DNA of 32,347 bases from Bacteroidota bacterium. GTDB taxonomy: Bacteria > Bacteroidota > Bacteroidia > Chitinophagales > Chitinophagaceae. The position numbers were made by a program, and so were the translations under genes. The stretch is from the NCBI GenBank assembly GCA_018267515.1, contig JAFDYJ010000021.1:1-32347 (forward strand), written 5' to 3'. The notes below the pieces were generated by a model. That model ran no database searches. It worked only from the letters and a program-made list of their open reading frames with translations, and was not told the DNA's origin. Below are positions 18,018 to 26,560 of this stretch, piece by piece (within the stretch, counting starts at the first letter, position 1; every line of letters begins with the position of its first letter).

Positions 18018-18470
18018 TTATTCTAATTCCAGCAACAATGTCTTATCCTGGTACATTAACAGCTTTTTATTTTGTAGCTCTAAGCGGTTTACGTTGGATA
18101 ATGCAGCAAAAAAATGGTCTTCGGTTTGTTGAACTTCCTCGCAATACATTTTTGTTGAAAGCATCTGCGAAAACTGAATATGATTCCCGTTTATTGAAAA
18201 CGTTCCGTTAAACCGGTTACACCCGCCGCTACCGCCAACCCTTTTATTTACTTTATCAAAGAGTATATAGGTAGTTCTTTCCCGGAGTGTATCGGTTTGA
18301 AAAGAAGATGAATTATTCTCAACAGGCGAATGAATCACCTTAACGTGCCATTCTTTTTCATAGAATGAAGTGTCAGTTGAATTCGGGATGTTTTTAGAAA
18401 GGCTTTTTCCTTTGGATGCCGAACAGCTGATTAAAAGAGCAGCAACAATAATAATAAGCGGATTTTTCAT
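18018..18470 (-). CDS. META-domain (HslJ-like) lipoprotein
   Basis: A 150-residue lipoprotein. The signal peptide MKNPLIIIVAALLISC has a lipobox with Cys16. The single META domain carries its hallmark GGSGGCNRFNGTF, then IQFSQMLSTKMYCEE and a C-terminal strand region ending LLMYQDKTLLLELE. META proteins such as HslJ are small, often stress-related envelope proteins of uncertain molecular function. ATG 18470 is preferred to the TTG at 18479 because it opens the signal peptide in the usual way. It stands alone, 218 bases downstream of the umuD start region on the same strand. Confidence 0.88.
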   Translation of the reverse strand: MKNPLIIIVAALLISCSASKGKSLSKNIPNSTDTSFYEKEWHVKVIHSPVENNSSSFQTDTLRERTTYILFDKVNKRVGGSGGCNRFNGTFSINGNHIQFSQMLSTKMYCEEVQQTEDHFFAALSNVNRLELQNKKLLMYQDKTLLLELE

Positions 18471-18630
18471 TTTGTTCAATTTATGGTACCCTTATGATGC
18501 CGTCAGGCTTTTGAATACATAAAGAAGTTTAATTTTTTTTTAAGGAAATCCGGCTGCATCAGGAAATAGCTCTAATTATCAAGTTTTAAAAGATTAATAT
18601 CCTTCATGCCTGCCCCGGAACACTTTTAAT

Positions 18631-18667
18631 ATAATCCCTATTGATTTGAAAGCTGTACCGGGATTAT
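18631..18667 (-). terminator. Hairpin after the acetyltransferase gene
   Basis: ATAATCCC (18631-18638) and GGGATTAT (18660-18667) form a perfect 8-bp stem with a 21-base loop, immediately after the acetyltransferase stop codon (18668-18670). Neither strand shows a strong T run, so termination is inferred from position and the stem only. Confidence 0.35.
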
Positions 18668-19840
18668 TTATACTTTGATATAAATTTTCTTCTTATCCAG
18701 CCAATAGCTTATGGCCCACATGAAAATTATAACAGTAATGGCAAAAGCTAAGGAGCCGAGCTTGGGATCACCGGGAATCTTAGAATATTTTTCTACATAA
18801 AGCCAGTTCCAGGGATTAGTATATTCTGTTTTGCCCGAAGCATCCGCTCCGATTGGGATTCGGATAAGCCATAAAAGCTTGGGCAAAAAACTACTCAGCG
18901 CAAAGACAAACAAGGCATTTTTTCCAAATACATTAAAGAACTTTCCCAACCAGATTTTTATATTTTTAATTTCTATCATGTAGATCATGGTTGCAATGGT
19001 AATAGTAGCAAGTCCCGTTGTATAGATTACATAAGAGCTCGTCCATATTTTTTTATTGATGGGAAAAACCATATCCCAGCAAAAGCCTGTCAGGAGCATA
19101 ACAGTACCTGCTACAAATAAACCGGAAATCATTTCAAAATTTTTTCCTTTCTTTTGAATGTAGTCGCCGATAAGGTATCCGAAAATAACCTGCACAACCG
19201 GGCCCATAGTACTCATGATTCCCTCCGGATCAAATGGAATACCCTCACCTTTATACATGTGCGGAATATGAAGTATTGCTTTATCTACCTGGTTTCCGAA
19301 AAATCCTGTCATGCTATAAGGATCACTGGGATCACCCAGTAAAAAGCAAAGAGCCCAATATAACAAAAGCAATATGAGCCCTGCCAGAAAAGCTCCTTTC
19401 GGTTTTAAGTAATAGATAATGATAGAGGCAAAAAAATAAGCAATAGCAATTCTGGCTAATACACCCAGTATGCGGACTCCGTTTTCGGGATTTTTAGGAT
19501 CAACCCAATGCCGGAAAGCAAGTTGATTTCCCTGCCAGGAAAAGAAAGGCCACCAGGTAAGGAATAAGCCGATAATAAAAATCAGCAGGGATCTTTTAAT
19601 AACTTTTTTCCAGAAAATTCCATCCCCGCCGGCTTGCAGCCTTGGCATTACAAAGGATAACGCATTGCCAACAGCAAATAAGAAAAAAGGAAATACCAGG
19701 TCGGTAGGTGTAAGGCCGTGCCAGGGAGCATGTTCCAATGGCGGATATATATGTGACCAGGATCCTGGGTTATTTACAAGGATCATGAGGCAGACGGTAG
19801 CACCTCTGAAAACGTCAAGTGAATAAAATCGTTCTTTCAA
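18668..19840 (-). CDS. Membrane acetyltransferase of the HGSNAT/NagX type (DUF5009-like)
   Basis: A 390-residue polytopic membrane protein with about ten to eleven hydrophobic segments. It begins RFYSLDVFRGATVCLMILVNN and carries APWHGLTPTDLVFPFFLFAVGNALSF, which is the signature of heparan-alpha-glucosaminide N-acetyltransferase-like proteins and bacterial NagX; the His in PWHGLTP is the likely acetyl carrier or adjacent to it. The family moves acetyl groups from cytoplasmic acetyl-CoA across the membrane to sugar amines. Specificity here is unknown, but glucosamine or GlcNAc-related sugars are plausible. The TTG start at 19840 is forced: the next upstream in-frame codons reach a stop at 19859 with no ATG. 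Divergent from wbpD. Confidence 0.85.
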   Translation of the reverse strand: MKERFYSLDVFRGATVCLMILVNNPGSWSHIYPPLEHAPWHGLTPTDLVFPFFLFAVGNALSFVMPRLQAGGDGIFWKKVIKRSLLIFIIGLFLTWWPFFSWQGNQLAFRHWVDPKNPENGVRILGVLARIAIAYFFASIIIYYLKPKGAFLAGLILLLLYWALCFLLGDPSDPYSMTGFFGNQVDKAILHIPHMYKGEGIPFDPEGIMSTMGPVVQVIFGYLIGDYIQKKGKNFEMISGLFVAGTVMLLTGFCWDMVFPINKKIWTSSYVIYTTGLATITIATMIYMIEIKNIKIWLGKFFNVFGKNALFVFALSSFLPKLLWLIRIPIGADASGKTEYTNPWNWLYVEKYSKIPGDPKLGSLAFAITVIIFMWAISYWLDKKKIYIKV

Positions 19841-19909
19841 GCTATTAGGTTTGAATAATTAAATGTATGAAATTGAGTGAGAATTCAGTAAAAGAATTAT
19901 TTTGGCGTT
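19841..19909. promoter_or_regulatory. Divergent promoter region, acetyltransferase / wbpD
   Basis: In 69 bases there is a -7-like TATTTTGG on the plus strand (19898-19905) just before the wbpD ATG and a -7-like TACATTTA on the minus strand (19867-19860) before the acetyltransferase start. Each matches five of six fixed positions of TAnnTTTG. No well-spaced TTTG accompanies either, so this is weak evidence. Confidence 0.3.
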
Positions 19910-20491
19910 ATGGAAAACAAATCCTTTTTTGTTCATCCCAGTGCAGTTGTGGATCCCGGTGCACAAGTAGGAGCAGGAACTAAAATCTGGCATTTTAGCC
20001 ACCTGATGCCTGCCTGCAGGATTGGAGAGAACTGTAATATCGGACAAAATGTTTTTATAGATAACAATACAGTAATAGGGAATGGAGTAAAAATCCAGAA
20101 CAATGTTTCTGTTTATAATGGCGTAGAAATAGAAGATGGCGCTTTCTTAGGACCATCTATGGTTTTTACGAATGTTATTAATCCAAGAAGTTTTATTGAA
20201 AGGAAAAATGAATTTAAAAAAACATTGATTTGCAAAGGGGCAACCATCGGCGCCAATGCAACTATTATTTGCGGACTAGAAATTGGCGCATATGCCCTGG
20301 TAGGTGCCGGCGCTGTAGTCACTAAAAATGTTCCTGCTTTTGCTTTAATGGTGGGGAATCCGGCCCGGCAAAAAGGCTGGGTAAGCGAAGCTGGATTATC
20401 ATTGAATTTTAATACGGGTAATATAGCTGTATGTCCTGAAACCGGAAAAAAATATAAATTAGAAAACGAAAAGGTTGTCGCATTAAAATAG
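19910..20491 (+). CDS. wbpD: WbpD/WlbB-type UDP-sugar 3-N-acetyltransferase
   Basis: A 193-residue left-handed beta-helix acetyltransferase. The hexapeptide repeats run through [38 protein letters not shown] and [15 protein letters not shown], and the WbpD-type block [20 protein letters not shown] is present. It closes with [14 protein letters not shown]. WbpD/WlbB acetylates the 3-amino group of UDP-2-acetamido-3-amino-2,3-dideoxy-glucuronate to give UDP-2,3-diacetamido-glucuronic acid. It is cytoplasmic and needs acetyl-CoA. The WlbA oxidase that acts two steps earlier lies 8 kb downstream in the same locus. This gene stands before the UpxY promoter, so it is probably expressed separately. 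Confidence 0.9.
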   Translation: MENKSFFVHPSAVVDPGAQVGAGTKIWHFSHLMPACRIGENCNIGQNVFIDNNTVIGNGVKIQNNVSVYNGVEIEDGAFLGPSMVFTNVINPRSFIERKNEFKKTLICKGATIGANATIICGLEIGAYALVGAGAVVTKNVPAFALMVGNPARQKGWVSEAGLSLNFNTGNIAVCPETGKKYKLENEKVVALK

Positions 20492-20539
20492 TTATTAACC
20501 CGTGGGGACAAATCCCTCAAAATCTGTGTATTTTATCTA

Positions 20540-20570
20540 CTTGCCACTCCCATTCTTACTCTTATATTTG
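20540..20570 (+). promoter_or_regulatory. Promoter of the polysaccharide operon
   Basis: CTTG at 20540-20543 (three of four matches to the -33 TTTG), a 19-base spacer, and TATATTTG at 20563-20570, a perfect -7 consensus TAnnTTTG. Transcription should begin near 20575, leaving a leader of about 110 bases before the UpxY start. This is the best promoter match in the window. Confidence 0.6.
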
Positions 20571-20579
20571 CAGGCAATT

Positions 20580-20673
20580 AAGAGCTTTACAAAGCTTTTA
20601 TTCAACTGATTTCTTCAACTGAAAAACCGGACATATAGAAAACTCTCTATGTGACTGAGATGGCGAAGCCATC
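20580..20673 (+). other. Structured 5' leader of the UpxY-led operon
   Basis: Three successive hairpins can form in the predicted leader. The first pairs AAGAGCTT with AAGCTTTT (20580-20599, one G-U pair) and is followed by TTTA. The second pairs CATATAG with CTATGTG around an 8-base loop (about 20632-20653). The third is GATGGC-GAA-GCCATC (20659-20673), ending 14 bases before the TTG start. Between the first two lies a direct repeat TTCAACTGA (20601-20609 and 20614-20622). UpxY proteins act in leaders of the operons they head, so this may be the recruitment or pause region. Folding is by eye. Confidence 0.45.
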
Positions 20674-20687
20674 AAAAAAATTTCATC

Positions 20688-21188
20688 TTGAATCCGAAAT
20701 GGTTAGCGATATATACTAAACCCCGCTGGGAAAAAAAGGTGGATATATTGCTCAAAGAAAAAGGGGTGATGAGCTATTGCCCATTGAATAAGGTACGCAG
20801 GAAATGGAGTGATAGAGTAAAAATTGTGGAAGAGCCTTTATTCAAATCCTATGTATTTGTAAAGGTGGATGATTCGGAAAAAACAAATGTCCGGATGACA
20901 AATGGAGTAATCAATTTTTTATATTGGGATGGCAAGCCTGCTATAATTCGTGAAAGAGAGATTAATGCTATCAAACGTTTTTTAGATGAGTATGAAAATG
21001 TAGAACTTCATCCTATGGAATTTCGCAAACATCAAAGAGTTGTTGTTGTCAGCGGTCCTTTAATGGATCAGGAAGGAAGTGTGCTGGATGTAAACCGGAA
21101 AATGGTAAAAGTGGCTATTGACAGCCTCGGTTATGTTTTGGTGGCATATATTGAAAGAACTAAACTATCTTCGGCGCTAGCCCGATAA
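20688..21188 (+). CDS. UpxY-family NusG-like transcription antiterminator
   Basis: A 166-residue NusG paralogue. The NGN domain starts NPKWLAIYTKPRWEKKV and has the family segments MSYCPLNKVRRKWSDR and LFKSYVFVKV; a KOW-type C-terminal domain follows (HQRVVVVSGPLMDQEGSV). UpxY-type proteins head capsule and exopolysaccharide operons of Bacteroidota and keep RNA polymerase from stopping in the long operon leader. Its position directly before wza and wzc fits that job. The start must be TTG 20688: the frame has no ATG after the upstream stop at 20652, and the homologous N-terminus begins here. Structured leader upstream; a separate -7-like box precedes wza. Confidence 0.9.
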   Translation: MNPKWLAIYTKPRWEKKVDILLKEKGVMSYCPLNKVRRKWSDRVKIVEEPLFKSYVFVKVDDSEKTNVRMTNGVINFLYWDGKPAIIREREINAIKRFLDEYENVELHPMEFRKHQRVVVVSGPLMDQEGSVLDVNRKMVKVAIDSLGYVLVAYIERTKLSSALAR

Positions 21189-21198
21189 TGCCAAACCT

Positions 21199-21206
21199 TA
21201 TTTTTG
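21199..21206 (+). promoter_or_regulatory. -7 promoter box before wza
   Basis: TATTTTTG is a perfect TAnnTTTG match 36 bases before the wza ATG. No TTTG lies at the usual distance. The surrounding CTTATTTTTGCAGG differs in one base from CTTATATTTGCAGG at the UpxY promoter, suggesting a second, internal promoter. Confidence 0.35.
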
Positions 21207-21241
21207 CAGGATACTGTTTTGTTTTTAAATAAAAAAAATTC

Positions 21242-22036
21242 ATGAAATTCATCAGGTTAATTATTTTGTTTTCTATTCCTGTTTTCTTGATTTCCTGCGC
21301 TACTACGCAGAAAACTCCAAACTACCTGGAAAATTTAAATGACACCAGCAGTATCATTACAACCCCTTTTCCTGAATTGCATATTCAGAAAAATGATCTT
21401 CTTTCCATACAGGTATATAGCGCCAGTACACAACCTCAGATGTCCGATGCACTTTATAATCTTCCATCTGCAGGTTCTGCCGGCCAGGGTGGTAGCAGTG
21501 GAGGGGGTGAAACCAACGGCTTTTTAGTAGATGTAAATGGAAATATTGAATATCCCCGGATCGGAGTCTTGCATGTAGAAGGATTAACCAAATTGGAATT
21601 AGCAGATTTAATTAAGAAAAAAATTAATGAAAAGGATACTGTATTAATTAATCCTTCTGTTGTAATCCGTTTTTTAAGTTATAAGGTTACTGTATTGGGC
21701 CAGGTGGGTCATGAAGGAGTGGTGAATGTAACCGGTGAAAGACTTACCATACTGGAAGCAATCGGGCTGGCCGGGGGGATTACGGATTATGGCAAAAAAA
21801 ATGATGTGAGAGTGATACGGGAAACAGATGGCAAAAGAGAAATCGGGACTATTGATCTCTCTTCAAAAGATATGTTCAATTCCCCGTATTATAACCTTAT
21901 GCAGAATGATAGGGTAATTGTTTATCCAACCAAACAAAAAGCCAAGATGGTAGACCAGACCTTAGTGATGCAGCGGATCAGTTTTGCATTGAGCATTATA
22001 ACTGCAACAGCATTCATTTATAATATTTTTAAGTAA
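21242..22036 (+). CDS. wza: Wza-like polysaccharide export lipoprotein
   Basis: A 264-residue outer-membrane polysaccharide export protein. The signal peptide MKFIRLIILFSIPVFLISC has a lipobox Cys19. The PES domain (DLLSIQVYSAS ... GFLVDVNGNIEYPRIGVLHVEGLT) is followed by an SLBB domain (YKVTVLGQVGHEGVVNVTGERLTILEAIGLAGGI). A C-terminal hydrophobic helix (FALSIITATAFIYNIF) is typical of Bacteroidota versions, corresponding to the helix that forms the outer-membrane pore in Wza. It pairs with the Wzc kinase encoded 35 bases downstream to export the polymer made by this locus. No disruption. Confidence 0.93.
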   Translation: MKFIRLIILFSIPVFLISCATTQKTPNYLENLNDTSSIITTPFPELHIQKNDLLSIQVYSASTQPQMSDALYNLPSAGSAGQGGSSGGGETNGFLVDVNGNIEYPRIGVLHVEGLTKLELADLIKKKINEKDTVLINPSVVIRFLSYKVTVLGQVGHEGVVNVTGERLTILEAIGLAGGITDYGKKNDVRVIRETDGKREIGTIDLSSKDMFNSPYYNLMQNDRVIVYPTKQKAKMVDQTLVMQRISFALSIITATAFIYNIFK

Positions 22037-22071
22037 GCCGGATTCTAAAAAAATAATTCAAATATTTTACA

Positions 22072-24507
22072 GTGGAGGATCAACTAAATTTTGACAGGAA
22101 AGATCTTGGTAACCTGAGTATCCGGGATCTTTTTTTCAAATACATACGGTTTACACCCTTTTTTATTATATCTGTTGCCCTGATGTTATTAGGGGCTTAT
22201 GTGTATCTGAGATATACAACCCGGATTTATAGCTCAACGGGCACTCTTCTTATTAATAGCGATCAGCAAAAAGGCGGTGGTTCAAATGATAAATTTGAAA
22301 ACCTGTTTGGTGATAACAGGAGTATGAATATTCTTAATGAGATGGAGGTACTTAGCTCTAAACCATTAATGGAAAGAGTGGTTAAAAAATTAAATCTTGA
22401 AATCAGTTATTATGCAGTTGGCAGGATAAGGGATGAGAATATTTATAAGCAGGGTCCTTTTATTCTTCAGGTATATAAGCTGGCCGACTCCTCCGCTTCC
22501 TTCTCAATTGATGTAAAATTTGACAACGATCAACAATTCCATATAAACAACGGGGACAGCACTTTCACATTCGGTGAACAGTTTCAAAACAGCAAGGGAA
22601 TTTTCAGCCTGGTCAGAAATCCGTTTGGTAGCATTAGCAGAGACTATAAAATTGACTGGCGTCCGGCCTCCGTTATGGCTTCATCGCTGACGTCAAACTT
22701 GCAGGTGGCTCCAAAAACACCCGGTACCGGGCTTATCATTTTATCAATCAAGAGTGCTAATCCTGTCATGTGTGCTGATGTAATAAATCAGCTGATGGCA
22801 GAGTATAAAATAAAATCCATTGAAGATAAAAACCAGACAGATGAACAGACACTGCTGTTCATTAATGGTCGCCTAGATTCTTTGGGTCATGATCTTGACA
22901 GCATCCAGAAAATCAAGCTGAAATACCAGACGGAACATGACGTTATTGATCTCCAGGCCCAGGCAGCTAATTATTTCCAAAACTATGGCGAAACAGATAA
23001 AAGTATCAGTGAACAGGAATTCCAGCTGAGCATTGCCAATTACGTTGATCAGTATTTACATGAATCAAAAAATCAATACAACAAATTAGTGGTGCCGTCC
23101 TCACTGGCAGTAAATGATCCGGTACCGTCTTCACTGGGTCTTAGTGATCCGGTGCTGAATGGATATATTGAAGCTTATAATAAAGCCCAGATTGACAGGC
23201 AAAATCTGTTAAACTCCAATATACCTCCCCAGAATCCAACTGTGAAAGAATCAACTGCACTTATCGAAAAGCTGAGAATAAATATTTTGGAAAGTCTGAA
23301 GAATGTAAAGACGGCGATTAATACAGCTATCGGAGATCTTAAGCAGAAAAAGCAAACAGCCGAATCAGAGCTTCGGTCTTTGCCATTGAAGTCACAGGAG
23401 TATCTTGAAATTTTACGCCTGGTGGAAAGCAAGCAGGATCTTTATAAAATTCTGCAGGCAAAAAGAGAAGAGACTTCTATTTCCAAAGCATCCAACGTTT
23501 CAAACAGCCAGGTAATAGAAAAAGCACCTGTATTGACTACACCGGTGAAACCTAACAAAAGAACGATCCAGCTTTTTGCAATTTTAATCGGACTGGCGAT
23601 ACCATTGTTATTTATTTTCCTGAGTGAAATTCTGGATGATAAAATCTCTACCCGATATGATATTGAAAGAATAACCCCAACACCTATTTTAGGCGAAGTG
23701 GGTCATTCTTTTTCTGACCATGCTCTTGTAGTAAGTAAAACAACAAGGAGTATGGTTGCCGAGCAATTCCGGATTCTACGTTCCAATCTTCAGTTTATAT
23801 TGGGAGTGGTGGAAAAACCGGTAATCATGACAACTTCCTCCTTCAGTGGTGAGGGCAAATCTTTTGTTTGCACCAACTTGGGTGCTGTGATGGCATTGGC
23901 CGGGAAAAAAACTGTTATTCTTGAGTTTGATATCCGGAAGCCTAAAATTCTTTCCGGGCTCAGGATGTCGAAAAGAGCAGGTATTACAAATTTCCTGGTT
24001 CAAAAGGCAAACCTGGATGAATTGATTGTGCCTGTTTCCGGGTGTGAAAATTTATTTGTTCTACCCTGCGGGCCTGTACCTCCCAACCCTTCCGAATTAC
24101 TTCTTGAGCCTGCAGTAGCCGATATGTTTGCTTATCTTAAAAAGAATTTCGATGTTGTCATTGTGGATACTGCCCCGGTTGGAATGGTAAGTGATGCCAT
24201 GACCTTAGGAAAGTTTGCAGATTGCACTTTGTATCTTGTTCGGCAACGTCACACTTTCAAAAAACAAATTGCACTTATTGATGATTTTCATAAGGAAAAT
24301 AAACTTCCAAAAATTTCAATTGTCATTAATGACGTGAAATTAAAACCCGGCTATGGTTATTATGGCTATGGACGTTATGGATACGGTTATGGTTATAACT
24401 ATAAGAGCTACTATGATGAAGAAGTGCCTAAAAAAGGATCCTTCAGTAAATTCTTCGATAAATTTGATGTTACAAAATTGTTCAGGAGATCTTCCGATGA
24501 TGATTAA
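22072..24507 (+). CDS. wzc: Wzc-like polysaccharide co-polymerase / tyrosine autokinase
   Basis: An 811-residue inner-membrane protein. A first membrane helix (about 29-50, FFIISVALMLLGAYVYL) is followed by a Wzz domain and periplasmic coiled coils; a second helix lies near 501-520 (LFAILIGLAIPLLFIFL). The cytoplasmic BY-kinase domain has a Walker A motif SGEGKS (592-597), a Walker A' in ILEFDIRKPK and a Walker B VVIVDTAPVG. The tail contains a tyrosine cluster with 11 Tyr in GYGYYGYGRYGYGYGYNY plus KSYYDE, the autophosphorylation sites, and then about 30 charged residues ending SSDDD. It controls chain length and export with Wza. The start is GTG at 22072, the only usable codon before the conserved N-terminus. 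Confidence 0.93.
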   Translation: MEDQLNFDRKDLGNLSIRDLFFKYIRFTPFFIISVALMLLGAYVYLRYTTRIYSSTGTLLINSDQQKGGGSNDKFENLFGDNRSMNILNEMEVLSSKPLMERVVKKLNLEISYYAVGRIRDENIYKQGPFILQVYKLADSSASFSIDVKFDNDQQFHINNGDSTFTFGEQFQNSKGIFSLVRNPFGSISRDYKIDWRPASVMASSLTSNLQVAPKTPGTGLIILSIKSANPVMCADVINQLMAEYKIKSIEDKNQTDEQTLLFINGRLDSLGHDLDSIQKIKLKYQTEHDVIDLQAQAANYFQNYGETDKSISEQEFQLSIANYVDQYLHESKNQYNKLVVPSSLAVNDPVPSSLGLSDPVLNGYIEAYNKAQIDRQNLLNSNIPPQNPTVKESTALIEKLRINILESLKNVKTAINTAIGDLKQKKQTAESELRSLPLKSQEYLEILRLVESKQDLYKILQAKREETSISKASNVSNSQVIEKAPVLTTPVKPNKRTIQLFAILIGLAIPLLFIFLSEILDDKISTRYDIERITPTPILGEVGHSFSDHALVVSKTTRSMVAEQFRILRSNLQFILGVVEKPVIMTTSSFSGEGKSFVCTNLGAVMALAGKKTVILEFDIRKPKILSGLRMSKRAGITNFLVQKANLDELIVPVSGCENLFVLPCGPVPPNPSELLLEPAVADMFAYLKKNFDVVIVDTAPVGMVSDAMTLGKFADCTLYLVRQRHTFKKQIALIDDFHKENKLPKISIVINDVKLKPGYGYYGYGRYGYGYGYNYKSYYDEEVPKKGSFSKFFDKFDVTKLFRRSSDDD

Positions 24508-24519
24508 AATAGTGTCCCG

Positions 24520-25482
24520 ATGAAAATTCTGGTTACCGGCGGTGCCGGTTTTATAGGATCCAACCTGGTTGAAAGACTTTTACAGGACAAAAGGATAACA
24601 TTAGTCAGGGTGTTGGACAATCTTGCTACCGGCTCTCTTGAAAATATAAAAGAGTTCTCCGGCAATTCCCGGTTTCAGTTTGTTGAAGGTGATATCCGGG
24701 ATTATGATGTTTGCCTGGAAGTCTGTGAAGACATAGATATTATTTCTCACCAGGCCGCCTTAGGTTCTGTTCCCCGCTCTATCAAAGATCCGCTCACTAC
24801 AAATAATGTAAACATAACCGGTACGCTGAATATTTATAATGCCGCTAAAGAAAAAAAAATCAAAAGAGTGGTTTATGCAGCCAGCTCTTCCACGTATGGT
24901 GATCATCCGGGCTTGCCCAAAACTGAAGACAGAATCGGCAAACCACTTTCACCTTATGCGGTTACAAAATATGTAAATGAGCTATATGCAAAAGTGTATG
25001 CTGATTTATTTGGAATAGAAACCATCGGCCTCCGTTATTTTAATATTTTCGGTCCCAAACAAAATCCGGAAGGTCCTTATGCAGCCGTCATTCCCATTTT
25101 TATAAATGCACTACTGGAAAATAAATCACCGGTGATCAATGGTGACGGGAGTTACAGCCGTGATTTTACATATGTACAAAATGCAGTGCAGGCAAACTTG
25201 TTTGCCTTGTTCACCGAAAATAAGGAAGCCGTAAACCAGGTATATAATATTGCCTGCGGTAAACAAACTTCTATTTTGAAATTATTTCAATTGCTATCAG
25301 GAATTGCAAAAAGCCACCTGGAGCCATCCTTTGGCCCGGAACGTATCGGTGATGTAAGAGATAGTCTTGCCGATATTTCGAAAGCCGGGAGATTATTGGG
25401 ATACCTGCCGGAAGTTTCCGTAGAAGACGGGTTAAAAAAAGCTTTTGAATGGTACAAAGCAAAAAACGAAATCAGGGTTTAA
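24520..25482 (+). CDS. wbpP: WbpP-type UDP-HexNAc(A) C4-epimerase
   Basis: A 320-residue extended SDR enzyme. The NAD motif [12 protein letters not shown] opens the protein; the catalytic SSSTYGD and PYAVTKY place Tyr146 and Lys150. AALGSVPRSIKDPLTTN, FGPKQNP and NGDGSYSRDFTYV agree strongly with WbpP and TviC, which convert UDP-GlcNAc (or UDP-GlcNAcA) to the galacto form. It therefore provides UDP-GalNAc or UDP-GalNAcA for the polymer. The gene follows wzc by 12 bases. GalE-type UDP-Glc epimerases lack the GSVPRS block, so this assignment is preferred. Confidence 0.88.
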   Translation: MKILVTGGAGFIGSNLVERLLQDKRITLVRVLDNLATGSLENIKEFSGNSRFQFVEGDIRDYDVCLEVCEDIDIISHQAALGSVPRSIKDPLTTNNVNITGTLNIYNAAKEKKIKRVVYAASSSTYGDHPGLPKTEDRIGKPLSPYAVTKYVNELYAKVYADLFGIETIGLRYFNIFGPKQNPEGPYAAVIPIFINALLENKSPVINGDGSYSRDFTYVQNAVQANLFALFTENKEAVNQVYNIACGKQTSILKLFQLLSGIAKSHLEPSFGPERIGDVRDSLADISKAGRLLGYLPEVSVEDGLKKAFEWYKAKNEIRV

Positions 25483-25503
25483 CACGCTGAAAGTTTTCCC
25501 GAA

Positions 25504-26559
25504 ATGGCAACGACAATAATTATAACCGGCGGTGCCGGTTTTATAGGATCTCATGTTGTCAGGTTATTTGTAAAAAAATATCCGGACTATAAAATCATAA
25601 ACCTGGATGCACTTACTTATGCCGGGAACCTGGAAAACCTCGGGGATATTGAAAGAGCTTCTAATTATATTTTTGAAAAAGGAAATATACTTGATACGGA
25701 TGTGATAGCGAATATTTTTCATCGCTATCAGCCTGATGCCATCATTCACTTGGCAGCTGAGAGTCATGTGGACCGTTCTATTCTGTCACCCATGGATTTT
25801 GTTTACACTAATGTTATCGGCACCGTCAATTTATTGAATGCCGCTAAAGAATGCTGGAATGGAAATTTTACAAATAAACTGTTTTATCATATTTCCACTG
25901 ATGAAGTTTTTGGCTCCCTGGGAGAAAAGGGTTTTTTTACGGAAACCACAGCCTATGCACCCAACTCACCTTATTCCGCTTCTAAAGCATCGTCAGACCA
26001 TTTTGTAAGAGCTTATGCTGAAACGTATAACATTCCGGTAGTGGTAAGTAATTGTTCAAATAATTATGGACCGAATCAATTCCCGGAAAAATTAATTCCG
26101 CTTTTTATTAATAATATAGTCAATGAAAAACCTTTACCGGTATATGGTGATGGTTTATATACAAGGGACTGGCTTTATGTAAAAGATCATGCAAAAGCCA
26201 TAGACTTGATTTTTCATAAAGGAAAGAAAGGAGATACTTATAACATTGGCGGTTTTAATGAATGGAAGAATATAGACCTGGTGAAATTGCTTTGTAAGCT
26301 CATGGATTCAAAGCTCTACAGGAAACCAGGTACCAACGAAAAATTGATTACTTATATAAAAGACAGGCCCGGTCATGACCGTCGCTATGCTATTGATGCA
26401 TCTAAGATCAATAGAGAATTAAATTGGAACCCTTCAGTAACTTTTGAGCAGGGACTTAATGAGACAATTGACTGGTATTTAGAAAATAAAGATTGGCTTC
26501 AACATGTTACCAGCGGAGATTATTTGAAGTATTATGAACTTCAATACGTAATTAAATAA
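25504..26559 (+). CDS. rfbB: dTDP-glucose 4,6-dehydratase
   Basis: A 351-residue RfbB/RmlB. The Rossmann motif is [19 protein letters not shown], the active-site run HISTDEVFG (Thr132, Asp133, Glu134) and NSPYSASK (Tyr157, Lys161) are complete, followed by [22 protein letters not shown] and [11 protein letters not shown]. It converts dTDP-glucose to dTDP-4-keto-6-deoxyglucose, the precursor of L-rhamnose and related 6-deoxy sugars. It lies 21 bases after wbpP and 1 base before rfbA. The next enzymes, RfbC and RfbD, are not in the window, so the end sugar cannot be named. Confidence 0.96.
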   Translation: MATTIIITGGAGFIGSHVVRLFVKKYPDYKIINLDALTYAGNLENLGDIERASNYIFEKGNILDTDVIANIFHRYQPDAIIHLAAESHVDRSILSPMDFVYTNVIGTVNLLNAAKECWNGNFTNKLFYHISTDEVFGSLGEKGFFTETTAYAPNSPYSASKASSDHFVRAYAETYNIPVVVSNCSNNYGPNQFPEKLIPLFINNIVNEKPLPVYGDGLYTRDWLYVKDHAKAIDLIFHKGKKGDTYNIGGFNEWKNIDLVKLLCKLMDSKLYRKPGTNEKLITYIKDRPGHDRRYAIDASKINRELNWNPSVTFEQGLNETIDWYLENKDWLQHVTSGDYLKYYELQYVIK

Positions 26560-26560
26560 A

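Noticed and set aside
20113-20520. 135-codon minus-strand frame over wbpD
   Set aside because: Shadow of the hexapeptide repeat gene on the other strand; the repetitive codons keep the reverse frame open.
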